A DNA stretch of 64,000 nt from Stercorarius parasiticus (lineage: Eukaryota; Chordata; Aves; Charadriiformes; Stercorariidae). The DNA lies in assembly GCA_013396915.1 (NCBI GenBank), contig VWZL01002056.1, positions 295,114 through 359,113 of the forward strand. The letters are read 5' to 3'. The position numbers and the translations under genes are program-made. The notes beneath the pieces are model-generated. The model did no database searches. It saw nothing but the letters and a program-made list of their open reading frames with translations, and had not been told where the DNA came from. Positions 14,309 to 26,711 of the stretch are shown here, piece by piece (position 1 is the first letter of the stretch; each line of letters begins with the position of its first letter).

Positions 14309-17300
14309 CTGAAACAGGAGGAAGGCAAAGACATGCCCAAGATAAGGCTGGCCTTTTAGGAAGGCCAACAAGTCAGGTGTGGAAATGCCACATGCGATTA
14401 TTAAGAACCTTTTCATATTGTACCTGTTTCTTTTTCACATACACACTGGTCTAGTTTGGTGGGGGAGGGCACCCTTCCTTTGGTTAGGAGGGCAGCTGAG
14501 GTGAACTTTATTGAACACACTCTTGTCATTGCATGGGGCTCCCTCACCTCGAGTTTCGCAGTCAGTGGTTGGACTTGCTCTTCATTGCGCAAACTACCTG
14601 CAGGAACGAGCAGTGGTTTCCCTATCAAGAAATCCTGAGCAGCAAGTCTAAGGAAAGACCACAATCCCAGGGCCAAATGCTGAGATACACAACAAATGCC
14701 AGATAAACCCCACTAGAAAAACCTCTGCGTGCTGCACACAAGTGCTTTCATCTGCAAGGCACAGGCTTGGCCATTTAGAAGGGACATAGCAACTCCCCTC
14801 TTTTCCATGGGTTTCTGCCATCACGCATCTTACGGAGCCCAGAGGCCAAAACCTCTGTTTAATTCCCTTCACCTGATTTAATTGACAATGAGCATTTTTT
14901 TAAAAAGATAGATGCAATTGTATTTGTGGGAGGCAGCACCTGCTCCATCAGCCCTATCCCTTTATAACTGCAATGCTGATTCATAGAGGCCAACACCAAG
15001 AGGAGGAACCTGGGCATGCATCCAGAGGAGCAGTTGTCGGCTTTCGCCCAGCGCTTCACGGTGCTGCCCCACATGTCCGTGCAGATGGGTATGTGCCTAA
15101 ACCCCTCTGCCTTCAGGGAAACAGAGGGAGGGACGAGCAAAAAAAGCGCAGTGGCTTCTGCAGGTCACACAGTAATAAACAACAGAGCTAAGAATTGTAA
15201 GTATTATGGTTTTACTCACAAAATGATATCAGTTATGCTCTCTTTGCTGCCAGCTGATGTTGGAGGAACCCTGCCCCGAAATACTCTGCCACAGAACAGC
15301 TACCCCAAGAGCAGCTGTGACGTTTTGTGGCCACTGGTGAGGAGGTCTAACCCAAGCATTACCATTTCGTTTCACAGGACTCTTGTAAATGAGGTAAGCA
15401 GCATTAACCCTGCTTTACAAGCAGCAGGGTTTCTCGACCAAAGTTACAAGTGTCCCTTGATGAAGGAGCAAATTATGTTATTTAACTTGACTAGCAAAGC
15501 TCCTACAAGCCACTACACTGGAGTGCAATTTTCATGAAATCTTGCAATAACTTCATGTTCTCGTCTCATCACGTAAGTAGTTGTGGGGTGATCTCAGCCC
15601 ACGGGGGTTTCGCATTAGCATGGAGGTCAGAAAGGCATCCTGCATCCCACCAGAGCAGAGCCTGGGGGGAGAGCCTGTGTCCCCAGGCTTTGGCACACAG
15701 TGCAGATGCTCAAAGACTCTCAAAATGAGCACCTCCCGTTTCCTTCCCTCCCTGGCAGAAAGTTCCCCCAAACCTTTTTTCTGTCGTGAGACCAAAGGCG
15801 GGGCAGTGAACACGCTCCAACCGCAAACGACACACACCAGGGATTGGGATACAAAAGAGTTACATGCTCCTCCTGTCGCAGGCCTGGGCACACGAGGGGT
15901 GTGGGAGGACAGGCTCAGTGTGCCAGAACAACCCTGCGCCGTTTTTCAGACAGGGAAGACTGTGAGTAAAAGCAGCAATTCACTCCTCAGCCTCCCGGCA
16001 TTGAAAAATATATATAGTACACGGGCATTGGTTCATAGAGCTTGGATTTATTAGGAAAAAAATCTCAAAAACTGGAAATTGGCCACCAAAAAATCATCTG
16101 GGGCACTGAGGTACTGATTTCTCCCCCCTAGACGCAGTATGAAAGCCAAGCACACCAGCGCAGCACTCCTCCCAGGTGCAAGGCTAATCAACAGTAACCA
16201 GCAACTTCTCTGTCATGGTAAGGAAGGATGAAACCTGGAGAAATGGATTGCAAGCAATACATAAGGCTAAATCAAAAGGGGATAGCACCGGGAGAAAACA
16301 TCCAAGAGGAGTTTCTGTGAAGTTTCTGGATTGTTTACTGTAGGGTTAGGATGCCAAAACTGCTGCAAACTTGGACTGCATGGGACAGAGCCGAGCACTA
16401 CAGGGTCTCGATACTGCTGGTTCTGAGGACATGGCATCCCATGGAAAGCATCCTCTGTGTGGGAGAATATACGCATAAAAACATGGCCTGTTGTATATAC
16501 ATGGCTTTGCATATACATAAACACATACACATTTTATTAAAGAAGACACCATTGCCATTGCCACCACTGTATACACCTCTATATATTTTCTGCTGAGGCA
16601 GTATGAGTGTACTGAAAATGAGTGAAACTCTCTAGCTGCATGTATAAACCATATAAACCCACGCACTCGGGGAGCGTGGGCGACACCGAATACATGCTTA
16701 AGCATTGAAAACCACTTCCAAAGATTATTTCTTCAGAATATTGTGGTGGCTTGCGGTAGTGATTCAGTGAGATGTTAGTAGTGCTCAGCATCTGGCTCCA
16801 TTTCAGGTGTAAGACTTTTACACAGACAAAAAGTAAAAGTATGAAGTTTGTACCTTTTTTTTTTAATACAAGCTTGAAGAAACTGCCAATCACAACCATG
16901 AATCACATAAAAGCAAAACTAATGCTACAATAATTTTCCACTCCCCAGAAGAGGAAAAACACGCACACATAGTTGCATTTTGATATGAAACATGGTATGA
17001 ATATTTCAGCTGTGTCAGTGAGACACCTAATTCGGCCCCCTCAGCTCTGTGGTACCCGGGCTGTACACAGCGCTCCTCACAGCTTTTGCTTGAAAATATC
17101 ACTCTTCAGCCATATCCTGGCTTCCCAGCCCCTTCTTTTCCCAAGCTATAGTATATATTTGTAGAAAATGTCTAGGTGCTGGCTTTGGACAGTAGTTACT
17201 TGAGATCACCTTTCAGAAATCTAGGCAACTGCCCAGGCAATCACTGCATCTCAGTTGCCCTGCTCAGAGGGGGAGCTGGAGAAACCTTTGTGTTGTGCTG

Positions 17301-17533
17301 CTCGGGGCTGGGAGTAACCCCCAGTCTTCCCACAGCAGGGCAAAACTACCACCCCGGTTTCCAGACAAACAGCTGCTAAACAACAGCAAACCCCGCTGCT
17401 CCAGTCGCTGAGAAACCGGGGTGCCTCGAGTGTCTTCCAGACTGTAAAAGCCACATCAGCCAAGGTTTCTGCTTTCCTGAAGAGGGCTCTCTGTCTCAGT
17501 TTATATAAACAGCTTACCAGTTTTTACAATATC

Positions 17534-17571
17534 AGGAAGGAAAAAAGAAAGAAAGAAAGAAAAAAAAAAAA
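17534..17571 (+). repeat. GAAA-rich polypurine tract
   Basis: AGGAAGG followed by (GAAA)n and a 12-base A run, directly beside the CpG island. Confidence 0.9.
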
Positions 17572-17602
17572 CACCACCAAACCAAAGCAAGATAGACGAT
17601 AC

Positions 17603-17719
17603 CTGTTGTAACTCCATCTACTGTAAGACATGGTCATGTTGCTGCCGACACCATCCATCTCCAGCTTGGCTATGGCACTTCCAGCATCGCTTGCCTCCCG
17701 CAGGCGCCGGCTCCTGGAC
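17603..17719 (-). other. Candidate coding exon inside the CpG island, unidentified
   Basis: On the minus strand this 117-nt segment has an acceptor (TTGATTTCCAG) and a donor (CAG/GTATCG) and is open in the frame SRSRRLREASDAGSAIAKLE, followed by MDGVGSNMTMSYSRWSYN. Both ends are phase 2. The Met of MDGVG has a good start context (GAGATGG), so it could instead be a first coding exon. I do not recognise the family. Pseudo-exons of this quality occur by chance in tens of kilobases, so this is a lead only. Confidence 0.22.
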
Positions 17720-17866
17720 CTGGAAATCAAGCACCTGCCTGAAGATGGGCCCACCGTGGGGACGCAGGTGGACACCTCCGGCCTTGCACAGCGGGGCCAA
17801 AATTCACTACCGAGCGGCAGCTTCGCATCGAGCTCTGGATGCACGGAGCAAACCACTGCCCGCGCC

Positions 17867-17890
17867 GGGGAGGGAGGGAGGGAGAGAGGG
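17867..17890 (+). other. G-quadruplex-type motif
   Basis: Five runs of three or more G, most separated by a single A (GGGGAGGGAGGGAGGG and then AGAGAGGG), fit the G-quadruplex consensus on the plus strand. It lies in the middle of the CpG island, a common location for such motifs near promoters. A purine-rich tail continues to about 17907. Confidence 0.6.
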
Positions 17891-18079
17891 TTGGAGAGAG
17901 GGGGAGGCTCCCGGGGTCCTTGCCGAGGGGACCAGCAGCAGGATGCTCTCAGCCACCCGGCAGACACGAAGACGCTCAGGTAATAAACTGGAGCGAGGGT
18001 GCTAAGCTGATTAAGAGATATTCAGCAAAGCCCTGCTGGGGAGCAGCAGCTTGCACGCCTCCTGCTTCAGCACACGCGG

Positions 18080-18097
18080 TTTATTTATTTATTTATT
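18080..18097 (+). repeat. (TTTA)n microsatellite
   Basis: Four tandem TTTA units inside the CpG island region. Confidence 0.9.
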
Positions 18098-18330
18098 CTG
18101 GTTGCCACAGATACGGGTCCATCCCTCTGACATCAGCCATCTCCCACTCCGCCGCAGGTCCCCGGGTCCCGCCAACGTGCTCTTCCAGGCAGACAATGAT
18201 CACATCCCCAGAGTGCAGGGGCAGCGCCGGGAGCCGGCTGCGGTCAGGCAGCTCCACAGGACCACCTCCCCGCTGGGGACATGGCCCCACCGCACCGCTC
18301 GCTGCAGCCCCTGCGTCCAACAGGTCAGTG

Positions 18331-21300
18331 TACAGACTTCTCCAGGGGCCACACAGAGTACAGAAAAAATGCTTTGCATATCTCATTTCAGTCGCTGGTT
18401 TTGCACAGCGCACAGCCCCAATTTGCCCCAGAGGGGGGATGTCAGTGTGACATCTGTCCAGCCTCAACAGGACTCTTACAGGCGCAGGTGTCAGGCATGG
18501 GACCGAGAGTCGAGCCACACTTCGAGGCTCCCACCTGCGTTTCCTCAGTGGGGACCAGCAACGGTCAGTGCTGGGGCCTGTGCCAAGAACCTGTGGGTCT
18601 CTCATGGAAGCATTTCTCACCTCCACCAGCTGCAGGCAGCATGGGGTCTGCTCTGCTCCCAGGCACCCATGCCTGCCCACTGGTGGGAATCAGGCCTTGG
18701 TTGCTCACGAAATATTTTCTGATCAGTTCTAATAACCTCAATACAAGGGGACTGAGAGACAGTAGTTCAAACTGAACCACTTTACACACAAACACCTCCT
18801 TCAAATTCACCTGCGGTTTTTCTTTCAGGAAAAAAAAAGTTCAGCAGAACTTGCTCAGCATCTCTGCATTTTCAAGCTGCCTTATTACAAGTCTGCCTTC
18901 AAACTGTGCAGTGGTTTCTTGCATCTCCTCTTAAAATATTTGCCTGCTGCCAGCTTCCCAGTGCCACACGTTTGTGAAGTTTGGCTGCTGAGAAGCACAG
19001 CTGTGCAGTGACAGGCACAGAGAGGCAGCTGGATCACGTCCCTCTGGATGGGGCACCCTTTATAGCTCCTACCAAAGAGCTTGGTTTGGGCAGCAGATCT
19101 CAAAAGCAAGCCTTACTGACAATGCTTGGTGGAAGCTTCCAGGACGAGGATGACATCTGCAGGGTGAGGCGTAGGCAGACAGAGGTTTGCCTCTCCAGAA
19201 GCTGGTTCAGAGCTGCCCAGACCCCACCGTGCACAGCTGTGCTCAGGACACTGCAGACCACTTATGGCCCCAGGGCCAGTGGCCCATAACACCCTGGGCA
19301 CAGGGGGCTGCTGAGAGGACCTGGCTATACCTTGACCAAGAGAGAAGTTACCAGAAGTGGTGCCAGGTCTGCAGAGTCAGCCACCGGGGTGACCCAGTAT
19401 CTATGTACATGCATAAGGGGTGGGGGGAGACCGCTTTCAAACTGTCCACAAACAGCCTCGGCTCTTTGGCCTGTGTTAGCATCTCCTGGCCCCTTCCCTC
19501 TCCACAAGGCCAGCCAGGTGCCCAGCCTTGCTCTTAAACTGTATGACGTACTCCCAGCTCCTAAGGGTAAGATCTCCCAGTAGAAATGACAAAAGATTCC
19601 AAGCATCCATAAATAAGGACTGGAGGGGACTTTGAATGAAATCAGTCCCAGTCCCTCGTCTCACAAACAAACGCATCTGATGAGGGGTCTCAGGCTGAAG
19701 CTGCCAAGACTGGTAGTGAAGAGCTCCTAGAAGCTCCCAGAGCTCCAGAAGGGAGATGAAGCTCCTAGAGCTCCACCCTGCAGACAGCCAGAGACCTTCC
19801 TGTTTCTAGCTGAAAGGTATCCATGGACATCTGAGATCCGCTTGGTTTTTCATCATTCATTTCCTTTAGTTCCCATTAAATCCTCTTTCTCTTGAATACC
19901 TGCCATCAATCTTTTCATTTCCAGTCTTTATTTTGGGAGGGTGAATGGGCCAAACCCCTAATCCCTTCATGTCAGGATAGGCAGAACGAGCCTGAGAGCT
20001 TTTTTCATGTACAGTTGCAATCCAAACCAAACCTCTGAGTATGGGTGACATTTGGCCACACTTGCTTCAAACAGGGAAAACTTCACCCAGGCTTTCTTGA
20101 AACGGCAATTAAGTTGCCTGAGCCTCATTCCTCGTAACTGCATATATCCTGTGAGTTTATCATCCTGACTCCTGTCACAGATGCTGTTGTTGATGTTATG
20201 TATGGACAGTGCGTTCCCATTTATAATCCCCATTGAGTGACCCGGATGAAACAAACACTCCAGAAAGCAGAGTTAGTCACAGCACATCTCCTCCACCTAC
20301 CTGCACCTGCTCATGGCTTTGCTTACGCTAAGAAAATTGTAAATGGGCAAGCTGAAACCTGACCATTTACTTGGCTGTTAGATTACTCAGGCCAATGTTT
20401 TCCACACGGGAGCAGCTGAAAATCACCCTGAGGAGCCCCTGCATCCCAGAGAAGCCTCTATCAAAAACAAACGCTTCAAGGTGCATCAATACGAGCAAGA
20501 AGCACAAGTTAGCTGCTGGAGCACAGGCTCCCTCTCCTCTCCACGTGTCTCACTCGAAGCATAGCTCGTTGGCACCTCGGCTCCTTCTCACTCATCCTGG
20601 ACCAGAGTGTTGAGCAGGAGAACGTCAACAGTTGTGGCTCAGGCTGGAACAGGTGGAAATGCAACTGTACACCCAGAGTTGTCTTGTCCCAGTGGCCTTG
20701 TTTTTTTATACTGTTGTTGGAAATGAAAACTGTCCTGGCACGCTGAGGCGGGTTGTGAATATTTCCGATTGACTTTGCTAAACCTTATAACAAATACAGC
20801 CTCTCCACACGGGTAACACACCAAAACCCAAACCCCATATCCAAGCTCCACACACCAACAGAGTACCATTTTGGCTGACCAGTGCTTTGAGAACTCGCCT
20901 GTGCCAGCTTCAGCAGACCCCTCCACACACATTCCCGGACAGGAGATGCTCGAGAGTAAAAGCAGGCATGATCCCCACCGCTCTGCTGCAGGTGAACAAC
21001 GGTTTGAGGCTCCTCAGAAAAACACTCCGGGTGGCAGATCTAGCTTCCTAGGACACAAGTGCCTCCTTGCTTACTGCATGTGGACGGCAAGCTCCCTGAA
21101 CGCAAAAACCTCCCAACTCTTCCTCTCAGGACTTTCTCAATTCCTGTGTCACAAATTCAAACAAACGCTAATGACTTTGACAGTGAAGCCTTTGCTTGTG
21201 ATTAATTGTGAGTATCTACAGCTCCTGCTGGGCCAGGGCTTTCTTCTGCAATTCTTCCAGCTCCGCTTCTGCCATCTGACCCCACAACTGGCATTGCTGA

Positions 21301-21775
21301 CAATATTAAACTTGAAATTTACAAAAAAGCTTTGATGGGGAAGCTGGGGAATTCATAAGCTTATGCAAGGTGAAGAGACACAAATCAGATCCACGCTGGA
21401 ATTCAGTCAGAAAGAGAAATGTTTTTCTTGCCATTTGCTCTGCTCCCAGTGCCGCAAGGCATGTGTCACCATGTGTTTGTGCACGGGCACATCTACACAC
21501 ATCTGAAATGAGTCCCATCTGCTCCCTGTTTCAAGAGATACCCCCTGCACACTGCAGATTCGGGGGCATCTCAGAGCGGGATTGTTTAATCTGGGGGGAG
21601 CAGGGGGACTGGGCTTCTGGATCACAGCATGTTAATGATGGAGCAGTAATAAAATTTCAGTTCTTCATTACAAGCATTGGAGAGCCGCACCACAGAGCAA
21701 CCATCCCGGTGCCAGCTGGGGGAAAGGCTGGAACAGAGCAACCACAAAACCTCCCTTTTTTCAGGTGTTTAGTAC
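18331..21775. other. No recognisable gene
   Basis: Moderately GC-rich sequence right of the CpG island. Open frames here have no family signature. A stretch near 19612-19680 weakly resembles an old repeat 3' end but cannot be assigned. Confidence 0.5.
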
Positions 21776-22046
21776 ATGATAGGAGGAGGGGTAACGGTTT
21801 TAAACTGAAAGAGGGGAGATTTAGATTAGATATTAGGAAGAAATTATTTACTGGGAGGGTGGTGAGACACTGGAACAGGTTGCCCAGAGAAGTTGTGGAT
21901 GCCCCATCCCTGGAAGCGTTCAAGGCCAGGCTGGATGGGACTTTGAGCAATCTGGTCTAGTGGGAGGTGTCCCTGCCCATGGCAGTGGGGTTGGAGCTAG
22001 ATGATCTTTAAGGTCCCTTCCAACCCAAACCATTCTATGATTCTAT
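21776..22046 (+). mobile_element. CR1 LINE, 3' terminal fragment
   Basis: The plus strand encodes the C-terminal end of the CR1 reverse-transcriptase ORF (RLDIRKKLFTGRVVRHWNRL and onward to LDGTLSNLV, stop about 21960). The short CR1 3' UTR follows: GATGATCTTTAAGGTCCC, then CTTCCAACCCAAACC, ending in the ATTCTATG-type terminal repeats at about 22030-22046. The element is heavily 5'-truncated, as most CR1 copies are, and looks fairly young because the frame is still open. CR1 elements lack a poly(A) tail and end in this octamer repeat. The 196-codon open frame over it (21370-21960) is unrelated upstream sequence fused by chance to the CR1 tail. Confidence 0.93.
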
Positions 22047-25000
22047 ATGGCAAATGACCTTACCACCCAAATAAACATGATCTGGAATATTGGCTTGAGC
22101 TGCTGAAATGCCACAGAAATTAAACTGGCAGCAGTGCTGAAGCAAACAGACTGTTCCTGCGTTTTCATGGTGGCACATACCATGCCACGAACAAGTGACA
22201 AAGTAGGTGCTGCGTCACTGGATGGTGCCTAACAGGTTTAACAGTGGAAAGTCAAAAAACCAACATAGAACAACTCCAGATTAGGTATTCTGGAAATACT
22301 ATGAAGCTCAAGTGTACATTTTGGGCGTCCCCAGAAGGAAGTTTTCCCAGCAAAACATGTTCACAACCAGCCATCTGTCCCCATCATCTGATGCCTGCAG
22401 CCGCAGAAGCTGCCCCTTCGTTACAGCCCAGCCCAAGTCCAGAGGTGAGCTCTAGAGAGAGACAGACAGGTCTCTGCGTCCATCCAGCCAGAAGGGCACC
22501 AGACAGAGCCAACTATGGCATTTGCTTTCCTGCTCCAGAAACCCAGCAGCAGCGCAGGCACACTCAGTCAATGAACTGCCAGGATCTGCCTTCGTAACAG
22601 ACAGGGCTCGCAGCTGCAGCTGTCAGCACTGCTCAGGTTGTTTTCTAGACACAGCCATAAAAGATTCCTCAATGAGATTAGGAGTCCTTCAGCACTGCTA
22701 ATTAGTGCTTACGCAAGGGAGGATTTCTGCAAGCCCTCGGGGCTGCTGCCTGGAGGGGACGACGCTCCTTGGTCTGCAGGCAGTGCCCCGTGATGGGGAC
22801 CCGTGCCAGCGGGACACAAACTGCCCCTTCCCTGTGGTTTTGACAAAAAAGTCCTCCTCTCTTCCTCCTCCTGAGGGCCTGCCTGTGTCTCACCCCGTGG
22901 CCGGCCAATCTCCAGGTGAGGAGGAGATGAGGAAAGGAGAGCGCAAAGACAGAGGATCAGAAAATCCTCTGAAATTTGTTCAGAAAATCACGGTAGCGTG
23001 CTGAGACACTCACTGCCTCTGGCACACTGCCAGGGAGAGTGCCCGAGTGGGGTTTATGAGGCACCAGCAGGAGACTATTGCAACCCGGCGTGCGTGTCAG
23101 CTCCAGAGGGACTCAGGCTGACTTGAACAAAACATGCAATTATTCAGTAACCTGACAGATTTTAGGACAGCGACAGGGAGACCTCAAGAAAAAACAGATA
23201 TAAATCCTTTCACGCGTGGGCAAACACCCTTGCATCCCCCTGCAGAATAAATATCTGGGCTGCACCAAGAGAGAGACTTGGGTTCATACCTAAGCCCAAA
23301 CACAGTGATCCCCGGGGTTTAAGAGTGAGGTCCACAAAGCAAGTCAGCAGAGCCTCAGAGCCATTCAGACCCTCTCCTGACAGATTTAGGAATTAAAAGC
23401 CTCAATCATTCATCAGCACCGCTTGCTGTTCCTGCCGCTAAAGATACTTGGCCAGGAGCAATACGAGGTGCTACACTTGTCCAGGGGTGCAGGAACGGTG
23501 CCGCAGAGCCTGCCTTAGACGAAGCACGAGATGCCTGTGGAAAAAAAACCCAACACACTACCGAATTTTACCATTAAAAAAAAAAAAAGAAAAAAGCAAA
23601 GACAGGCTGCAAGGTACATTATGTCCTACCACAGCAGGAGGAAACAGCATAAAAACATCTGTGCCACTGGGGATCGGCTAGCCATAATGAGGAGAAACAT
23701 ATACCAACGGGACGAGCAGTGGAGACTCCAGGCCACCTAACATCTGTGCTGGGGACTAATAAGGCAGTGCCTTGAATAATATAAGGTTTTAAACTGGGGA
23801 ACTAGGGAAGGAGGAATGCTGCTGTTTGTTTTTCCACATGCCCTCATACTACCCTGCCAAAGTAAAGCTCATGAAAGTCAGGCTTAACAATTTTGTCTGA
23901 AAAGAGGGTATTTACAGCCTTAAGAGCGCCTGGCATATTTCTGTATCTCATCTTCCTCTCAAAGGATAATGCAGCTTCTGAAAATTCCCTCCAAGAGTCA
24001 TTATGATTTTACTCTGCTCCCAATATAATAAACAACTTCATCAGTCTCCAAGCACTTTGCAAAGGAGCCAGCGTCGCTATTTACATCTTACAGAAAGGAA
24101 AGTGAAGCAGCACGGCTTTCCCAACCGCAGCCAAGAGCCCGTGGCAGACACCCATACTGCCTGGAGTATCCCGAGTCCCGCTCCTGCACCCCACGCATTG
24201 CAACACCCCCAAGTCCTACGCGTGCACAGGATGACACCGTGCCTCTGATCATCTCTTGCCTGGAAGTGTTTAGAGACATGTTGTCCTCCCTGGTGGCCGC
24301 GCAACCCATGCTTGTTTCAAAGTCCTCTTCACAAATACAAGGAACCGGCACTGCGCTCCCGAGAGCTTGACTTCTTCCTTCCTTTTGAGGTATTAGAAAA
24401 TACCATATTTACTGTATATTCTATGTGTACGCTGTATTCACTCTATAGAAAATACTATCACTACTAAACCGGAGAAAGTCCACATTAGCATGGGTTCTGG
24501 TCTGTATTTTTTAGCAGACTCTGCCTTCCTCACGGAGCATATTACTGAAAGGACTACATGCTGGTTCCATCCATTTGCACAGTCCTAACTGCTAAGGCAA
24601 TCTCTTCGCAGTTCGTTAGCTCTTTTCATGCCCTCCTCATCTCTGTGATATTTGCGAGTTTCCCACATGTACAGAAATTCTTGTGCTTCAGACTTGAGAT
24701 TGTGCTGATAGATGGTTATAGTGGCCTTCAGCAAAGCATTGCTCCTTTAATACAAGTAAAGAAAAGAAATCTGAAAATTGTTTTGACCATTCAGAAGTTT
24801 CCTTGAGTTAAAGAAGGTACAAAACTGCTCCGGATGCTGATTAAACCACATCCCCCTTCTTTGGGGCACTGGTGGCTCACCAAAACAGGCTTTGTGTTTC
24901 AAAAAGTTTTGTTTCTATTAGTTAAGAGGCCCTCATGGTGCTAGGTGGTAGCTGGGCACGCGATTTGAGAAGGCAGCGCTCTGCTCACGTAGATCTTAAT

Positions 25001-25286
25001 CGTTCACAGGGACCAGCTAACAAGAGATATAAAAACTAGAAAAAAGCAGGGAGGAGATAGCAAAAAATGGCATAAGTGAGGGCCCAGGAGGGACAGAGAA
25101 GAAAGATGTGTCACTGCAGCAGGCAGCAGCATGGAACGAAGCCAGGCAAGTAATGCAAGACCCCAAAAACACCACTCAGGTCCTGCAGCTCTATCAGGCG
25201 CTTCAACTCCAGAGATGGGTTGTGAAGAAATCACTCCTGAGTTTTAGAGGACTGAATGAGGGGTTGAAGTTCTTTTTATTCTTCAT

Positions 25287-25334
25287 TAAAAGAAAGGGGG
25301 GGCGTGGGGGGGGGGAGAAAAAAAGAAAAAAAAA
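25287..25334 (+). repeat. Polypurine tract with long G run
   Basis: AAA-AGAAAGGGGGGG, then a G-rich run and an A-rich run; 48 bases with only two pyrimidines. Confidence 0.85.
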
Positions 25335-26601
25335 TAGCTCGATTCCAGCCCCCATCTACTGGGCGATTTTTATATTGCATTCATCCTTCTGGACTGGCAT
25401 CTTTGTATCTGTGAAAAGGTCCTAGCTTTACCAACAGAAATTCAGATTCAACAAAAACATGGTAACTTCTTAAAATATATATGTTTCTAAGAAGCCTAGA
25501 CAAAACAGTTACTGTGCCTACAGTAATCCACATCATCTGCAAGGAGAAGAAGTAAAAGTCGAAGCATCAGAAAAGATTAATGACTTCATTGCAGCTAGGT
25601 TGAAGCACGCAGCCCTGATACACGTGCACGCAGCAGCTGAAGGTATTTATAACACAGCACAGGCAAAGAGAGGTGCTGCTCTCAGCTGACCCCTGCCAAG
25701 CGCAGCATCCCCGCTGTCCCCTGCTCTTCCCCAACCCCCAGAGCTCCCCCAGCAAGCTCACAGCCAGCGCTTGCCTCGTGCACACCCTCTTCCAGAAAAA
25801 TCAAACCAGAGAATCTCCTCGCTGCCGGGACTGAGCTCCAGATGGGGAAGCAACCGAGCAGAGAGGACGTCCCATAGCAATAGTGGGGTTGAGACCGAAG
25901 GATGGTTTCCAGCAGGAAGAGGATGCCGCCTCTCGGCATCGCCTGCCTCCACCCTGCAAGACACCAACAGTTCAGAGCATCCTTCAAACCCTGGGCTCCC
26001 GCAGGAGCGACGGCATCAGCCCCAGTGCAGAACCGGGTCTTATGGCCAAACGGTGTTTTAAATCCCCACCCTGCGCTATACTTGTTGTTCCCCTTGTTAT
26101 TCCTCCACAGTTCCTGCCAGCTTCAGCATTCAGAAGCAAACTGTTAATGCCTCCTTTAGTTGTGTCCTCAGACAACTACTGACGCTCCTGCAGATTTCCG
26201 TAACTACTACAGACAGCAGAGAAATTCGACAGCCAGGCAGCACTGTCCTTAAAGCAGTGCAGTAGTGGGGACTGTCACTGACTGGCTTCTAATATAGGAC
26301 ATTTTAAGCAACCATAATCTTGCTAAAGAAGAAACTCAGCACCAGGAGCATTAAAGCAGGGCTCAGGTTTTTAAAGTCTGAATCTGAAAGAAAAAAAAAA
26401 ATTAAAATAACAAATTAGCCAACTTACCCTTTTAAAAATCGATTTTTAAAGCTTAAAAAAAATAAGGGAATATTGTTTAAATGTCATGGGAAACAGGGAT
26501 TACTTTAGGAAGGCAACGAAACAACCAAGCGAATGTAAATTACATAAAATATTCATTTGAGATTTTACAATGAAGTCCAAGAGAGACACACGCCCACGTA
26601 C

Positions 26602-26711
26602 CTGAGGCTGCCCCCTCTGCTGGGGAAGCGGGAGCTTTGTCACCTCAGTGCAGTGACACAAGCCAAAAATGAGGTGGCCACCACACCTCAAACAAATGCC
26701 ATCTTCAGGAG
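26602..26711 (-). other. Candidate exon with strong splice sites, unidentified
   Basis: Minus-strand segment of 110 nt with a very good acceptor (GTGCTTTTTTTCAG) and donor (CAG/GTACGT), open for 36 codons (PEDGICLRCGGHLIFGLCHC and onward). It begins in phase 1 and ends in phase 0. The Cys/His spacing is mildly zinc-finger-like but fits no pattern I know. It may be a non-coding RNA exon or a pseudo-exon. Confidence 0.15.

Larger units (their letters stand above)
4648..17533. other. No recognisable gene apart from candidate exons
   Basis: Unique sequence with short low-complexity tracts. Besides the candidate at 14191-14308, a minus-strand open stretch near 9286-9450 ends at a perfect-looking donor (CCAG/GTAAGT near 9283) but has a poor acceptor upstream. 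Nothing can be named. Confidence 0.5.
17640..18330. promoter_or_regulatory. CpG island, possible promoter
   Basis: This is the densest CpG region of the window: dozens of CpG sites in about 0.7 kb, including the runs CCCGCAGGCGCCGG, CCCGCGCCGGGG and CCCCGGGTCCCGCC, while the surroundings are CpG-poor. In birds such islands normally mark promoters or first exons. It contains an exon-like segment on the minus strand (17603-17719), splice-donor-like sites on the plus strand (CAGGTAATA at about 17979, CAGGTCAGT near 18320) and a G-quadruplex motif. No gene can be named for it. Low stop-codon density in GC-rich sequence also explains the long open frames crossing it on both strands. Confidence 0.6.

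Noticed and set aside
18051..18722. Longest open frames in the window (223 codons plus strand; 195 codons minus strand at 18093-18680).
   Set aside because: They cross the CpG island, where GC-rich sequence lowers stop frequency on both strands. Both strands are open at once, composition is rich in Pro/Arg/Ser, and no domain is recognisable.
19612..19680. Possible old repeat 3' end (AAGGACTGGAGGGGACTTTG).
   Set aside because: The match to CR1-type ends is too weak and short to assign.
21370..21960. 196-codon plus-strand open frame as a host gene.
   Set aside because: Its last third is the CR1 reverse-transcriptase tail; the upstream part is unrelated unique sequence with no domain.
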